Source of the DNA: Roseinatronobacter alkalisoli
GTDB taxonomy: Bacteria; Pseudomonadota; Alphaproteobacteria; Rhodobacterales; Rhodobacteraceae
DNA: 64,000 nt
Assembly (NCBI RefSeq): GCF_028745735.1
Contig: NZ_JAQZSM010000001.1
Location: 1-64,000, forward strand
Direction: 5' to 3'
Numbering within the stretch: position 1 is the stretch's first letter; each line of letters opens with the position of its first letter. Positions 63,905-64,000 of the stretch are shown here, in pieces. A program made the translations under genes and the position numbers. The notes under the pieces were generated by a model that was not told where the DNA came from, searched no databases, and saw only the letters and a program-made list of their open reading frames with translations.

Positions 63905-64000
63905 TCAACCGCTTATACAATCCGCGCGGCCATCCCGGTCAATGGTTGCCGCCCCGTCCACAATGGACGCCGTGCGCCTGCGCAAAAAATCGCTGGGATT
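63905..64000 (-). CDS. possible C-terminal end of a gene continuing beyond the window
   Basis: On the minus strand the frame is open from the window edge to a stop at 63905-63907, with 31 codons reading NPSDFLRRRTASIVDGAATI and then ending near RADCISG. The codons are GC-rich and plausible, but this is too short to identify. It could also be non-coding. Confidence 0.3.
   Translation of the reverse strand, partial: NPSDFLRRRTASIVDGAATIDRDGRADCISG

Noticed and set aside
1-64000. CRISPR arrays, prophage, transposases, tRNA or rRNA genes
   Set aside because: I saw no regularly spaced direct repeats, no integrase or transposase-like products, and no cloverleaf-type segments in the spacers.

Overview
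The window comes from a GC-rich alphaproteobacterium, most probably a member of the Rhodobacterales. The evidence is the combination of a 44-residue aa3-type cytochrome oxidase subunit IV, a CenR-like response regulator, a DmdC-like acyl-CoA dehydrogenase, and the block SUV3-like helicase / hslR / fdxA / carD. The genus cannot be fixed from the sequence alone.

Positions 1-9930 hold the end of tuf followed by the S10 and spc ribosomal-protein genes, all on the plus strand: rpsJ, rplC, rplD, rplW, rplB, rpsS, rplV, rpsC, rplP, rpmC, rpsQ, rplN, rplX, rplE, rpsN, rpsH, rplF, rplR, rpsE, rpmD. The order is the usual one, with three peculiarities. rplC has a long Ala/Glu-rich tail. The rplW-rplB gap contains three hairpins. 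The run is broken between rplP and rpmC by a terminator and a small AT-richer gene for a secreted Cys protein on the opposite strand. A strong terminator closes the run after rpmD; rplO, secY and the alpha-operon genes are not in the window.

Positions 9946-31456 are mostly housekeeping genes in short units: a hotdog thioesterase, recQ, a YggT protein, yaaA, a hybrid histidine kinase, an M20 amidohydrolase, tsaC/Sua5, an acyl-CoA dehydrogenase with a metallo-beta-lactamase-fold hydrolase, the small oxidase subunit IV, a lipoprotein, an L,D-transpeptidase with ribA, a CenR-like regulator, xthA, a YbjN protein, an RluA-type pseudouridine synthase, a DEAD-box helicase, a cold-shock protein, an ArsC-like protein, a lysophospholipase-like hydrolase, an SCP2 protein and a TPR protein.

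Positions 31488-39395 hold the SUV3-like helicase, hslR, fdxA, carD, yebC, an EamA transporter and a CPA2 antiporter with a TrkA-N domain.

Positions 39660-58233 are richer in transport and catabolism. They hold an arylformamidase-like hydrolase, a complete branched-chain-amino-acid-type ABC operon, a complete BMP/nucleoside-type ABC operon, an SDR plus acyl-CoA dehydrogenase pair behind a palindromic operator candidate, a PcaQ-like LysR regulator, and an apparent operon joining a polar amino-acid ABC importer, a self-processing C45 (carcinine hydrolase / acyltransferase-like) Ntn hydrolase and an RpiR regulator. An 18-bp perfect palindrome lies in front of that last operon. It is the most promising candidate for an undescribed uptake-and-cleavage system.

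Positions 58246-63844 return to core metabolism: an aromatic/aspartate aminotransferase, a GNAT acetyltransferase overlapping sseA, zapE, queG and a glutathione S-transferase. No tRNA, rRNA, CRISPR array, transposase or integrase gene was recognised.
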